The notes under the pieces: model-generated
What the model was told of the DNA's origin: nothing
What the model saw: only the letters and a program-made list of their open reading frames with translations
Databases searched by the model: none
NCBI GenBank assembly: GCA_024763595.1
Contig: JANTFK010000004.1
Span: forward strand, 1-22,763
Direction: 5' to 3'
Length of the DNA: 22,763 nt
Source: Bacteroidales bacterium
GTDB taxonomy: Bacteria; Bacteroidota; Bacteroidia; Bacteroidales; GCA-2748055
Part shown: piece after piece, positions 9,101-15,195 of the stretch
How positions within the stretch are numbered: position 1 is the first letter of the stretch
Layout: each line of letters opens with the position of its first letter
Program-made: the position numbers and the translations under genes

Positions 9101-9898
9101 TTTTATGTGCCCAAAGACATCAATTATTCCTTTGGCAGTGGAAAGATCAGCTATTATAGCAACGATTCCCTGGTGGATGCCCACGGTTCCTGTGAAAATT
9201 TTACAGTGGGGGGCATAGGCTCCGATAATGCTTTCGATAGTGAGCCCCCTGAAGTAGAACTCTATATGAACGACACCTTTTTTGTATCGGGCGGCATTAC
9301 CAACAACAATCCTGAATTGCTGGTAAGGGTACGTGACAATTTCGGTATCAATACCACCGGTAACGGTATCGGGCACGATCTGACCGCTGTCATGGATGAG
9401 GACCGGATCAATGCCATTATCCTGAATGAATTCTACCAGGCCAATATCAACAGTTATAATTCCGGCGTGATCCGTTATCCTTACAGCAACCTGGAACCGG
9501 GTCGCCACCGGGTTACGGTAAAGATCTGGGATATTCACAACAATTCATCTGTTGCAAATATCGATTTCCTGGTTGTGGAGACGGAAGCCATGTTGCTGGA
9601 ACAGCTCTATAATTATCCAAATCCCTTCTTTGACCGGACCTGGTTCAATATTGCCCATAACCGTCCCGACAGCAACCTGAAACTGGTACTAACCATCTAT
9701 AACCTCTCAGGGGAAATGGTCAGGATCATCGAACGCCGGATCTTCTCGGCCGGATACAGGCTGGAACCCGTTGAGTGGGACGGCACTTCGGAAGGTGGTT
9801 CAAAAATGGGTGGGGGCGTTTATCTCTACAGGGCCACCATCACCACGGAAGAGGGGGAAGTTGCTTCCGAAAGCGGAAAACTGATCATTACCCGTTAA
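6101..9898 (+). CDS. porU: Type IX secretion sortase PorU (C25 gingipain-family peptidase)
   Basis: Surface cysteine protease that cleaves the C-terminal signal of T9SS cargo and, in P. gingivalis, attaches cargo to anionic LPS. The 1265 residues are in the PorU size range. The signal peptide MKKLLILLLLSLTTLLYS is followed by Q19. The C25 peptidase domain runs from about residue 525 (HPDMVIVTP) to about 905, with MGDGSYDNRG near 604, the candidate catalytic histidine in NYTGHGGDKG (H771) and the candidate catalytic cysteine in TATCEFSRYD (C805). The C-terminus from about 1169 (LYNYPNPFFD) has the T9SS sorting-domain look (YNYPNPF, GVYLYRA, GKLIITR); PorU's own such domain is known to be retained. 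porV follows after a gap holding a strong promoter. Large size, both catalytic residues and porV adjacency distinguish it from a secreted gingipain. Confidence 0.95.
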   Translation: MKKLLILLLLSLTTLLYSQVENIVIQWDTTDIRHFFSNALYADGDNTLPYVTRKIPWTSKGMIPKVTIQVTESTVIDEERLSGTGVYTGHAGPAPLLEYSLVRAAGKSYVVVKTLPFRRTASGKLERINTFQIKLEGEPALAALKSEIKGSWAAHSVLASGNWYKISVEQTGMHKLTYEQLQEAGLQNPASVRIYGSGAKQLPEAFSQGYIDDLASVPVHMFKGSDGIFGPGDFILFYAQGPVAWSYDMETGFFRHHLHAHARKGYYFLTDSQGPVDTPELLELSEQAPTMEVSSYDYRSYREDETYNLIKSGKTWFGDKFSVNLEEHYPFTLQERVAGEPVQIRVAVAARSGVSSTFSVRANNNLLGSVSVSNTDLSHYTATYAYQNNQIFSYLPQDDYLTVSLTYNRPDPNSEGWLDAITVNGRSHLRLNGNELAFRDSRSTGAGNITRFSISNVNSETVIWEVTQPGFPVAIPYNINGSVAEFTIETGQLREFIAFDPTGNFPVPVYTGEGVGPVENQDLHGFEHPDMVIVTPAPFLEQAERLATFRESEDGLVVAVVLQEQVFNEFSSGTPDVSALRNFMKMFYDRSGGTGPYCRYLLLMGDGSYDNRGSKEKPNNPNLLLTYQSDESLSPTRSYVSDDFFGLLDTDETMYNGLLDIGIGRLPVSDEEEARLMVDKIIGYQAPDKQGDWRNQLCFIGDDEDSNIHMRQADELARYVNVHYPDYNINKIYLDAYPQEERATGDRYPDVNRAINNQMNRGALIVNYTGHGGDKGLGHEQIVTFNDIFSWKNKNKLTLFMTATCEFSRYDEYDRSQDQETTSAGEEVLLNPEGGSIALFTTTRLVYSGPNYVLNEKFYEVVFSKDANQQNYRLGDIIIYSKNNAGAGINKRNFTLLGDPSMLLTYPQQRVVTDSIDGRELSAGDTISAFQWVTISGHLETREGMLMENFNGTVYPLVFDKEKRVETLSNDGGPVYKFSTRNNILYSGKTSAKAGRFSFGFYVPKDINYSFGSGKISYYSNDSLVDAHGSCENFTVGGIGSDNAFDSEPPEVELYMNDTFFVSGGITNNNPELLVRVRDNFGINTTGNGIGHDLTAVMDEDRINAIILNEFYQANINSYNSGVIRYPYSNLEPGRHRVTVKIWDIHNNSSVANIDFLVVETEAMLLEQLYNYPNPFFDRTWFNIAHNRPDSNLKLVLTIYNLSGEMVRIIERRIFSAGYRLEPVEWDGTSEGGSKMGGGVYLYRATITTEEGEVASESGKLIITR

Positions 9899-10004
9899 AC
9901 GGAAAAATAATTTCGCATTGTATACTAAAACTGACCGTTTTACGTACTTATAAAGTGCCGGTGAAGAAGCCCCTCCGGCCTACAGATATTATTTATAAAT
10001 ATGT

Positions 10005-10012
10005 TATATTTG
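10005..10012 (+). promoter_or_regulatory. Promoter -7 box for porV (TATATTTG)
   Basis: Exact TAnnTTTG match. The predicted transcription start lies near 10018, downstream of an in-frame ATG at 10001, so translation must begin at 10031 if this promoter is the main one. No clear -33 TTTG lies 19-21 bases upstream. Confidence 0.6.
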
Positions 10013-10030
10013 CAGACCAAAACCATTGAA

Positions 10031-11257
10031 ATGATAAAAGGACTGAGAGCGGGAATGATCATATGGATGACCAGCATACTTATTTTACCTTCAGTGGATC
10101 TCTCTGGTCAGATCTCTTCCGGACAACTGGGAGGTGCTGAATTGAATGCCATACAAACCTCCCTCCCTTTTCTGACCATCGCTCCCGATTCAAGGGCAGG
10201 TGCCATGGGAGATGTAGGTGCGGCCACAACCCCGGATGTGAATTCACAGCACTGGAACATTGGAAAATATGCTTTTATTGACAGTAAAGGAGGTTTTGCC
10301 ATCTCCTATACGCCCTGGCTCAGGAACCTGATTCCGGACATCAACCTGGCTTATCTTACCGGTTTTTACAGGGTGGACGACCAGCAGGTGATATCTACTT
10401 CACTGCGCTATTTTTCCCTGGGTAATATTGTATTTACCAACATCAACGGGGATGTAATGGGGGAGTATAATCCCAATGAATTCGCAATAGACGCGGGTTA
10501 TTCGCGTATGTTTACAGAGAACTTCTCCGGAGGAATTGCTTTCCGTTTCATACGCTCCGACCTGACAAGCGGACAGCAAACATCTGACGGGCAGGATACC
10601 AGGCCGGGTATATCGTTTGCATCTGATCTGGGTTTCTACTATCACAGGGACATTGATGTGGGCTCCAGTGACGGAGAATGGGCCGCAGGTGCAAGCCTTA
10701 CCAACATGGGTACGCCTGTCTCCTATACCGTGGATGCCGAAAAGACACCCATCCCCACCAATCTCAGGTTAGGCGGCCGGTTCAGCTATAACATCGACGA
10801 TTATAATACGGTCTCTTTCCACGCTGACATGAATAAATTGCTGGTCCCCACACCACCTAAAATGACAACAGATACCGCCACCGGTGAACTGGTGGTCCTG
10901 CGTGGCAAAGAGGCGCCCGGATCCACCGTGCTGGGCATGTTCCAGTCTTTTTACGATGCCCCCGGAGTGGACAGGGGTGACGGCACCTACAGTGTACTGG
11001 CTGAAGAGTTTCATGAGATTGCTTACAGTATTGGTGCCGAATACTGGTACAGGAACCAGTTTGCCATCCGGGCGGGTTATTTTCACGAGCATGCCAGCAA
11101 AGGAAACAGGAAGTACTTCACTGCTGGGGTGGGCCTCAAACTGAATGTCTTCTCGCTTGACTTCTCCTACCTGGTACCTACCAACGGGCAGAACAGCCCC
11201 CTCGCCAATACGCTCAGGTTCACCCTGGGCTTTGACTTTGCTGATCTGAATCTATAG
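10031..11257 (+). CDS. porV: Type IX secretion outer-membrane protein PorV (LptO)
   Basis: Outer-membrane barrel that shuttles T9SS cargo from the SprA translocon to the attachment complex with PorU. From ATG 10031 the protein is 408 residues, with the signal peptide MIKGLRAGMIIWMTSILILP and likely cleavage before Q27. The conserved start of the mature protein includes LPFLTIAPDSRAGAMGDVGA, followed by repeated strand-like segments such as GFAISYTPWLRNL and a C-terminal barrel end TLRFTLGFDFADLNL. An in-frame ATG at 10001 is rejected because it precedes the predicted transcription start and would put charged residues before the signal peptide. The gene follows porU and precedes ispF by 7 bases, so porV and ispF are probably co-transcribed. 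Confidence 0.94.
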   Translation: MIKGLRAGMIIWMTSILILPSVDLSGQISSGQLGGAELNAIQTSLPFLTIAPDSRAGAMGDVGAATTPDVNSQHWNIGKYAFIDSKGGFAISYTPWLRNLIPDINLAYLTGFYRVDDQQVISTSLRYFSLGNIVFTNINGDVMGEYNPNEFAIDAGYSRMFTENFSGGIAFRFIRSDLTSGQQTSDGQDTRPGISFASDLGFYYHRDIDVGSSDGEWAAGASLTNMGTPVSYTVDAEKTPIPTNLRLGGRFSYNIDDYNTVSFHADMNKLLVPTPPKMTTDTATGELVVLRGKEAPGSTVLGMFQSFYDAPGVDRGDGTYSVLAEEFHEIAYSIGAEYWYRNQFAIRAGYFHEHASKGNRKYFTAGVGLKLNVFSLDFSYLVPTNGQNSPLANTLRFTLGFDFADLNL

Positions 11258-11264
11258 TCATACC

Positions 11265-11747
11265 ATGAGCTTCCGGATCGGTTTCGGATATGATGTACAC
11301 CGGCTGGAGGAAAATCTTCCTTTCTGGCTGGGGGGTGTACGTATCGAACATACCAGCGGTGCCGTGGGACATTCAGATGCCGATGTACTGATACATGCCA
11401 TGTGTGATGCCTTGCTTGGAGCAGCGGCCCTGGGTGATCTCGGAGAACATTTCCCCGATACGGATCCCGGGTTCAAAGGGATCGCCAGCACGATACTGTT
11501 GAAAAAAACCATGGAACTGATACGTTCCAGGGGATATGAACTGGGAAATGTGGACAGTACCGTTTGTTTGCAGGCGCCAAAAATCAAACCATATATTGCC
11601 GGGATGCGCCGGCATTTAGCCCGTACGATGGGAGTGGACGAGGAGCTGATATCGGTCAAGGCCACAACCGAGGAACGGTTGGGATTTACCGGCCGACGGG
11701 AGGGGGTCTCGGCTTATGCCGTGGTAATGATTACATCAGCTGTCTGA
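11265..11747 (+). CDS. ispF: 2-C-methyl-D-erythritol 2,4-cyclodiphosphate synthase
   Basis: Fifth-step enzyme of the MEP isoprenoid pathway; it cyclises CDP-methylerythritol phosphate with release of CMP. The 160 residues match the family. Zinc ligands are visible as D10 and H12 in GYDVHRL and H44 in DADVLIHAMCDALLGA. GHSDAD (35-40), LGDLGEHFPDTD and TTEERLGFTGRREG are family signatures. It starts 7 bases after porV, although the two products work in unrelated processes. From memory, an ispF gene next to porV also occurs in P. gingivalis; this would need checking. Confidence 0.96.
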   Translation: MSFRIGFGYDVHRLEENLPFWLGGVRIEHTSGAVGHSDADVLIHAMCDALLGAAALGDLGEHFPDTDPGFKGIASTILLKKTMELIRSRGYELGNVDSTVCLQAPKIKPYIAGMRRHLARTMGVDEELISVKATTEERLGFTGRREGVSAYAVVMITSAV

Positions 11748-11765
11748 ATTATCTTTTATTATCAT

Positions 11766-11773
11766 TATCTTTG
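11766..11773 (+). promoter_or_regulatory. Promoter -7 box for the CoA-binding protein gene (TATCTTTG)
   Basis: Exact TAnnTTTG match ending 6 bases before the ATG at 11780. The expected transcription start falls at or within a few bases of the start codon, so this transcript would be leaderless or nearly so. Confidence 0.5.
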
Positions 11774-11779
11774 TTGTTA

Positions 11780-12166
11780 ATGAATTCACAGCAGGTTTTG
11801 AATAACAGGGGAAAAACCGTTGTACTGGGCGCAAGTCCCAACCCCATCAGGTTCTCACACAAGGCGGTAAAGAGCCTGCTGAGGCATGAAAAAGAGGTTG
11901 TTGCCATTGGTTTCAAGGAGGGCAGGATCGTAGATGAAGAGATTCTCACGGGCATGCCCCATATTGATAATGTGGATACGGTTTCCATCTATATCGGATC
12001 TTCCAGGCAACAGGATTACTACGACTATATCATCTCACTCAAACCCAGGAGGGTCATTTTTAACCCCGGAACCGTAAACCCCGGGTTCATGGCACGTTTG
12101 CAACGCAAGGGGATCGAACCTGTCAGTGAATGTATGCTGGTCATGTTACACGACAACGAGTTCTGA
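11780..12166 (+). CDS. CoA-binding-domain protein (YccU-like)
   Basis: Small cytoplasmic protein (128 residues) with a Rossmann-type CoA-binding fold. KTVVLGASPNPIRFSHKAVKSLL (11-33) is the nucleotide-binding start, EVVAIGFKEGRI follows the first strand-helix unit, and RVIFNPGTVNPGF is the conserved NPG motif of the family. The biochemical role of these proteins is not established; CoA binding and redox-linked roles have been suggested. An upstream in-frame start at 11564 would overlap ispF by some 180 bases with non-homologous sequence, so ATG 11780 was chosen. The thioredoxin-fold gene begins 9 bases after its stop. Confidence 0.88.
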   Translation: MNSQQVLNNRGKTVVLGASPNPIRFSHKAVKSLLRHEKEVVAIGFKEGRIVDEEILTGMPHIDNVDTVSIYIGSSRQQDYYDYIISLKPRRVIFNPGTVNPGFMARLQRKGIEPVSECMLVMLHDNEF

Positions 12167-12175
12167 GCGCCTGAT

Positions 12176-12511
12176 ATGATGGTAGAAATCAATGATCTGG
12201 CGCTGCTCAGGGAACGTATTGAGACCGAGAAAGGCGTTCTCCTCTATTTTTCCAACGATGCCTGTTCGGTTTGCAAGGTCCTGAAACCAAAAGTATCCGG
12301 GCTGCTCAAAGAGTGGTTTCCCCGTGTCAGGACCCATTATGTGGATACCGAGAGAAGTCCCCTCCTGGCGGGCCAGCACAGCGTTTTCACCATACCCACC
12401 ATCCTGATCTTCTTTGAAGGCAAAGAGTATATCCGGCTGAGCCGGAACATCAGCATGCACCAGCTGGAGGCATCCATTGCCAGGCCCTACAGCCTGGTGT
12501 TTGAGGAGTGA
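12176..12511 (+). CDS. Thioredoxin-fold protein with CSVC active site
   Basis: Thioredoxin-like protein of 111 residues with no signal peptide, so probably cytoplasmic. VLLYFSNDACSVCKVLKPKV (21-40) holds the dithiol C30-S-V-C33 at the usual helix start, and FTIPTILIF (71-79) holds the cis-proline P74. The motif CSVC differs from the CGPC of classical thioredoxin, as do the preceding residues (SNDA instead of WAxW), so it may not be a general reductase. Two consecutive ATG codons (12176 and 12179) are both possible starts. It is probably co-transcribed with the CoA-binding protein 9 bases upstream; a shared role in thiol chemistry is a guess. Confidence 0.86.
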   Translation: MMVEINDLALLRERIETEKGVLLYFSNDACSVCKVLKPKVSGLLKEWFPRVRTHYVDTERSPLLAGQHSVFTIPTILIFFEGKEYIRLSRNISMHQLEASIARPYSLVFEE

Positions 12512-12538
12512 GCTCACAACACTGCTACTTCCCGTTCC

Positions 12539-12567
12539 ATTGTCAAATTTCCGGGTCTTTATATTTC
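12539..12567 (+). promoter_or_regulatory. Possible promoter for the 99-residue protein gene
   Basis: ATTG at 12539-12542 as a weak -33 element and TATATTTC at 12560-12567 as a 7-of-8 match to TAnnTTTG. The spacing of 17 bases is slightly short of the usual 19-20. It implies a leader of roughly 40 bases. Confidence 0.35.
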
Positions 12568-12612
12568 ATCATATGAGAAACTTGGCATACCTTAACTAAA
12601 GGTGACCAACTT

Positions 12613-12912
12613 ATGAACGCTTCAAAACCGGTAAATGAAGTATTTATACGGAAGCTTGAAGAGGATGGAAGTTTTAAATACTGGGGAAAGGCTGAGCTGA
12701 TTGTGGATGGTGAAACAGTGGGTGATCCTCCCCGTGGAAGTTGGGAAATGACATGGCGTGGTTATCTTACCTTTACGCCGGATGGCCCCTCATTAATAGC
12801 CTATGCATCCGGAACAGGGAAAGAAGGTGCGGTGAAAGGTCTGGTTGCCAATTGGGAATATGAACGCGATTTTTCTCTGGGGGTATATACTTATGAGGGT
12901 TTTTATCATTAA
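12613..12912 (+). CDS. Small protein of unknown function (99 residues)
   Basis: I do not recognise this protein. It starts at ATG 12613 after a possible promoter, has no signal peptide or membrane segment, and looks like an all-beta protein: alternating aromatic and polar residues (SFKYWGKAELIVDGE, RGSWEMTWRGYLTF, KGLVANWEYERDFSLGVYTYEGFYH). There are five tryptophan or tryptophan-adjacent patches and no cysteine. The coding case rests on an intact frame across the whole gap between two genes, codon use resembling its neighbours and the nearby promoter. The pattern SGTG...KGLVANWEY recalls small calycin-like barrel domains of the DUF3224 type, but this is a weak resemblance. It is convergent with hutU, with a 25-base gap. 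Confidence 0.7.
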   Translation: MNASKPVNEVFIRKLEEDGSFKYWGKAELIVDGETVGDPPRGSWEMTWRGYLTFTPDGPSLIAYASGTGKEGAVKGLVANWEYERDFSLGVYTYEGFYH

Positions 12913-12937
12913 GTAGCAGAGAAAAACGAAAGGGTCA

Positions 12938-15004
12938 TCATATCGACACTTCCCTGCCTGGGTGATCCGGTTCATCCAGCAGATCCTCATCCACCAGGTT
13001 GGGAAGGGTCACTTTTAACAGGGGCGAGCGTTCCATCTCCCGTTTGATGGCGCTCATGGCCCCTTTGTTCCTGGCCCAGCTTCTGCGGGCGATCCCGTTG
13101 TTCACATCCCAGTGCAACATCATTTCCAGCCTCCGGTCAGCCTCCGCAGATCCATCCAGCAACATGCCGAATCCGCCGTTGATCACTTCACCCCAGCCAA
13201 CACCTCCTCCGTTGTGCAGGGAGACCCAGGTAGCACCGCGAAATGCATCGCCTATGACATTCTGGACCGCCATATCGGCCGTAAAACCCGAACCGTCATA
13301 AATGTTGGAAGTCTCCCGGTATGGTGAATCGGTCCCTGAAACATCATGGTGATCACGCCCCAGCACAACCGGTCCGGTGATCTTTCCCTCCCTGATAGCC
13401 CGGTTGAAGGCCCGGGCTATGGCAATGCGTCCCTGGCTGTCCGCATAAAGGATCCTGGCCTGGGAACCCACCACCAGGTTGTGGTTCCCGGCCTCCCTGA
13501 TCCAGTGTATATTATCCTGCAACTGGCCCATGATATCTTCCGGTGCAATGGCGGCCAGTTTCTCCAACTCCTCCACGGCAATGGAATCGGTCATGGCCAG
13601 ATCGGCCGGGTCCGAAGAGGTACAAACCCAGCGAAAGGGTCCGAATCCATAGTCGAAAAAGAGGGGACCCATGATGGCCTGTACATAAGACTGGTATCTG
13701 TATGCTCTGCCATGTGCTCCACCATCTGCTCCTTCCTGATCCCCTTCATTAAAAATGTCAGCACCCGCCCTGCCCGATTCCAGCAGAAATGCATTCCCGT
13801 AGTCCCAGAAATACATCCCCTTCCGGGAAAGCGCATTGATGGCGGTCACCTGCCGGCGCAATGAAGCATAAACCTCCTCCCGGAACCGCTCCGGGTCCCC
13901 GGCCATCATCCTGTTGGCCTCTTCGAAATCCAGTCCGGCCGGGTAATACCCCCCACCAAATGGATTATGCAGCGAGGTCTGGTCCGATCCCAGATCAATA
14001 TGAATATCATTTTCCAGTAAATACTCCCACAGATCCACCACATTGCCATGGTAGGCCATCGAAACAGCTTCCCCGCTGTTACGGGCCCTCTCCAGCCGGT
14101 CAGCCAGCCGGTCCAGGTCAGAAAATATCTCATCCACCCATCCCTGATCATGCCGTACGGCTATGGCTTTGGGATTCACCTCTGCCACCACACAGATACC
14201 CCCCGCAATCACGGTGGCCTTTGGTTGTGCCCCGGACATGCCTCCCAGTCCCGAGGTTACAAATACCTTTCGTTTCATGGTGCCATCCCCCTCTTTGAGC
14301 ATCAGGCGGCCGGCATTCAGCACCGTGATGGTTGTTCCGTGCACAATGCCCTGCGGACCGATATACATAAACGATCCGGCTGTCATCTGTCCATACTGCG
14401 TTACCCCCAGCGCATTCATACGTTCATAATCATCCGGGGACGAGTAGTTGGGAATCACCATACCATTGGTCACCACTACCCGGGGAGCTTCCGGATGTGA
14501 CGGGAAGAGGCCCAGCGGGTGACCGGAATAGAGGACCAGCGTTTGCTCGTCGGTCATCTCTGCCAGGTATTTCATCACCAGCCTGTACTGGGCCCAGTTC
14601 TGAAATACCGATCCGTTTCCCCCGTAGGTGATCAGCTCATCGGGATGTTGTGCTACTGCATGATCCAGGTTATTGGAAAGCATCAGCATGATGGCAGCCG
14701 CCTGTCTGGAACGGTGTGGATAAGCATCCAGGTTGCGTGCCGTAATGGAATATTCGGGTTTATAGCGGTACATATAGATCCGGCCATACTGTTCCAGTTC
14801 ATCGGCAAACTCCCTGGCCAGCAGGGCATGGTGCTCCCGGGGAATATACCTGAGGGCGTTCCTGATGGCCAGTTTTTTCCCGGCTGGTGTCAGAATATCC
14901 TTTCTCCCGGGAGCATGGTTGAGCTTTTTATCATAGGGTTTCTGTGGGGGCAGATTCCCGGGGATACCCTCCAGGACCGCAGCTTTAAATTGTTCCGCAT
15001 TCAT
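12938..15004 (-). CDS. hutU: Urocanate hydratase, long form
   Basis: Second step of histidine breakdown: adds water to urocanate to give 4-imidazolone-5-propionate, using a tightly bound NAD+. The protein is 688 residues from ATG 15004; the Pseudomonas/Bacillus enzymes are about 555, so this is the longer variant with extra N-terminal and internal sequence. Signatures are YGGNGSVFQNWAQ (127-139), the NAD-binding TSGLGGMSGAQPKA (250-263), FGPFRWVCTS with a cysteine at 461 that may match the active-site cysteine of the short form, and LHNGGGVGWGEVINGGFGM (596-614). A TTG nine bases upstream could also be read in frame, but ATG lies well placed behind the promoter boxes. No hutH, hutI or hutG gene lies in the window. 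Confidence 0.95.
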   Translation of the reverse strand: MNAEQFKAAVLEGIPGNLPPQKPYDKKLNHAPGRKDILTPAGKKLAIRNALRYIPREHHALLAREFADELEQYGRIYMYRYKPEYSITARNLDAYPHRSRQAAAIMLMLSNNLDHAVAQHPDELITYGGNGSVFQNWAQYRLVMKYLAEMTDEQTLVLYSGHPLGLFPSHPEAPRVVVTNGMVIPNYSSPDDYERMNALGVTQYGQMTAGSFMYIGPQGIVHGTTITVLNAGRLMLKEGDGTMKRKVFVTSGLGGMSGAQPKATVIAGGICVVAEVNPKAIAVRHDQGWVDEIFSDLDRLADRLERARNSGEAVSMAYHGNVVDLWEYLLENDIHIDLGSDQTSLHNPFGGGYYPAGLDFEEANRMMAGDPERFREEVYASLRRQVTAINALSRKGMYFWDYGNAFLLESGRAGADIFNEGDQEGADGGAHGRAYRYQSYVQAIMGPLFFDYGFGPFRWVCTSSDPADLAMTDSIAVEELEKLAAIAPEDIMGQLQDNIHWIREAGNHNLVVGSQARILYADSQGRIAIARAFNRAIREGKITGPVVLGRDHHDVSGTDSPYRETSNIYDGSGFTADMAVQNVIGDAFRGATWVSLHNGGGVGWGEVINGGFGMLLDGSAEADRRLEMMLHWDVNNGIARRSWARNKGAMSAIKREMERSPLLKVTLPNLVDEDLLDEPDHPGREVSI

Positions 15005-15027
15005 GAGTTGCAATGGATTTACACCAT

Positions 15028-15043
15028 CAAAATTACAAATTTA
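15028..15043 (-). promoter_or_regulatory. Two adjacent promoter -7 boxes for hutU
   Basis: On the minus strand TAAATTTG (15043-15036) and TAATTTTG (15035-15028) both match TAnnTTTG exactly and lie end to end. The nearer one predicts a transcription start about 17 bases before ATG 15004, the other about 25. Confidence 0.5.
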
Positions 15044-15110
15044 AGCGGCTGCCGGTACGGTCCCCTGCCGGTTATAAAACACACAGGCTATAGCGGGCAA
15101 GTTTGCCTAT

Positions 15111-15195
15111 GGATCAGGGCAGTTCGGAGATCAAGACAGGACATGGATCAAGGCAGGTCGGGGATCAGGGCAGGTCGGGGATCAGGGCAGGTCGG
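15111..15195 (-). repeat. Five-copy 17-bp tandem repeat overlapping a gene end
   Basis: Five consecutive 17-base units on the plus strand at 15111, 15128, 15145, 15162 and 15179, with a partial sixth of 6 bases. The consensus is GGATCAGGGCAGGTCGG. The last two units are identical, the middle one differs at one base, and the left two are more divergent. The rightmost unit lies mostly inside the SGNH gene and encodes its last residues and stop; the others lie between that gene and hutU. Confidence 0.9.

Noticed and set aside
8690..9538. Long open frame (282 codons) on the minus strand opposite porU
   Set aside because: It lies wholly antisense to a clearly conserved porU reading frame, has no recognisable motif and reads like a shadow of GC-biased codons.
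9927..9941. AAAAC/GTTTT inverted repeat after the porU stop
   Set aside because: A short AT-rich stem with no following T run; likely chance.
9957..9979. GCCGG/CCGGC hairpin between porU and porV as a terminator
   Set aside because: Only 5 bp of stem with a 13-base loop and no T run after it; not enough to call.
11564..11779. Upstream in-frame extension of the CoA-binding protein
   Set aside because: It overlaps the end of ispF by about 180 bases, and the family's conserved sequence begins only after ATG 11780, which also has a promoter box just before it.
15005..15013. TTG start three codons upstream for hutU
   Set aside because: ATG at 15004 is a better codon and sits at a suitable distance from both -7 boxes; the three extra residues add nothing conserved.
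15111..15195. CRISPR-like array
   Set aside because: Units are directly adjacent with no spacers and only 17 bases long, so this is a simple tandem repeat.
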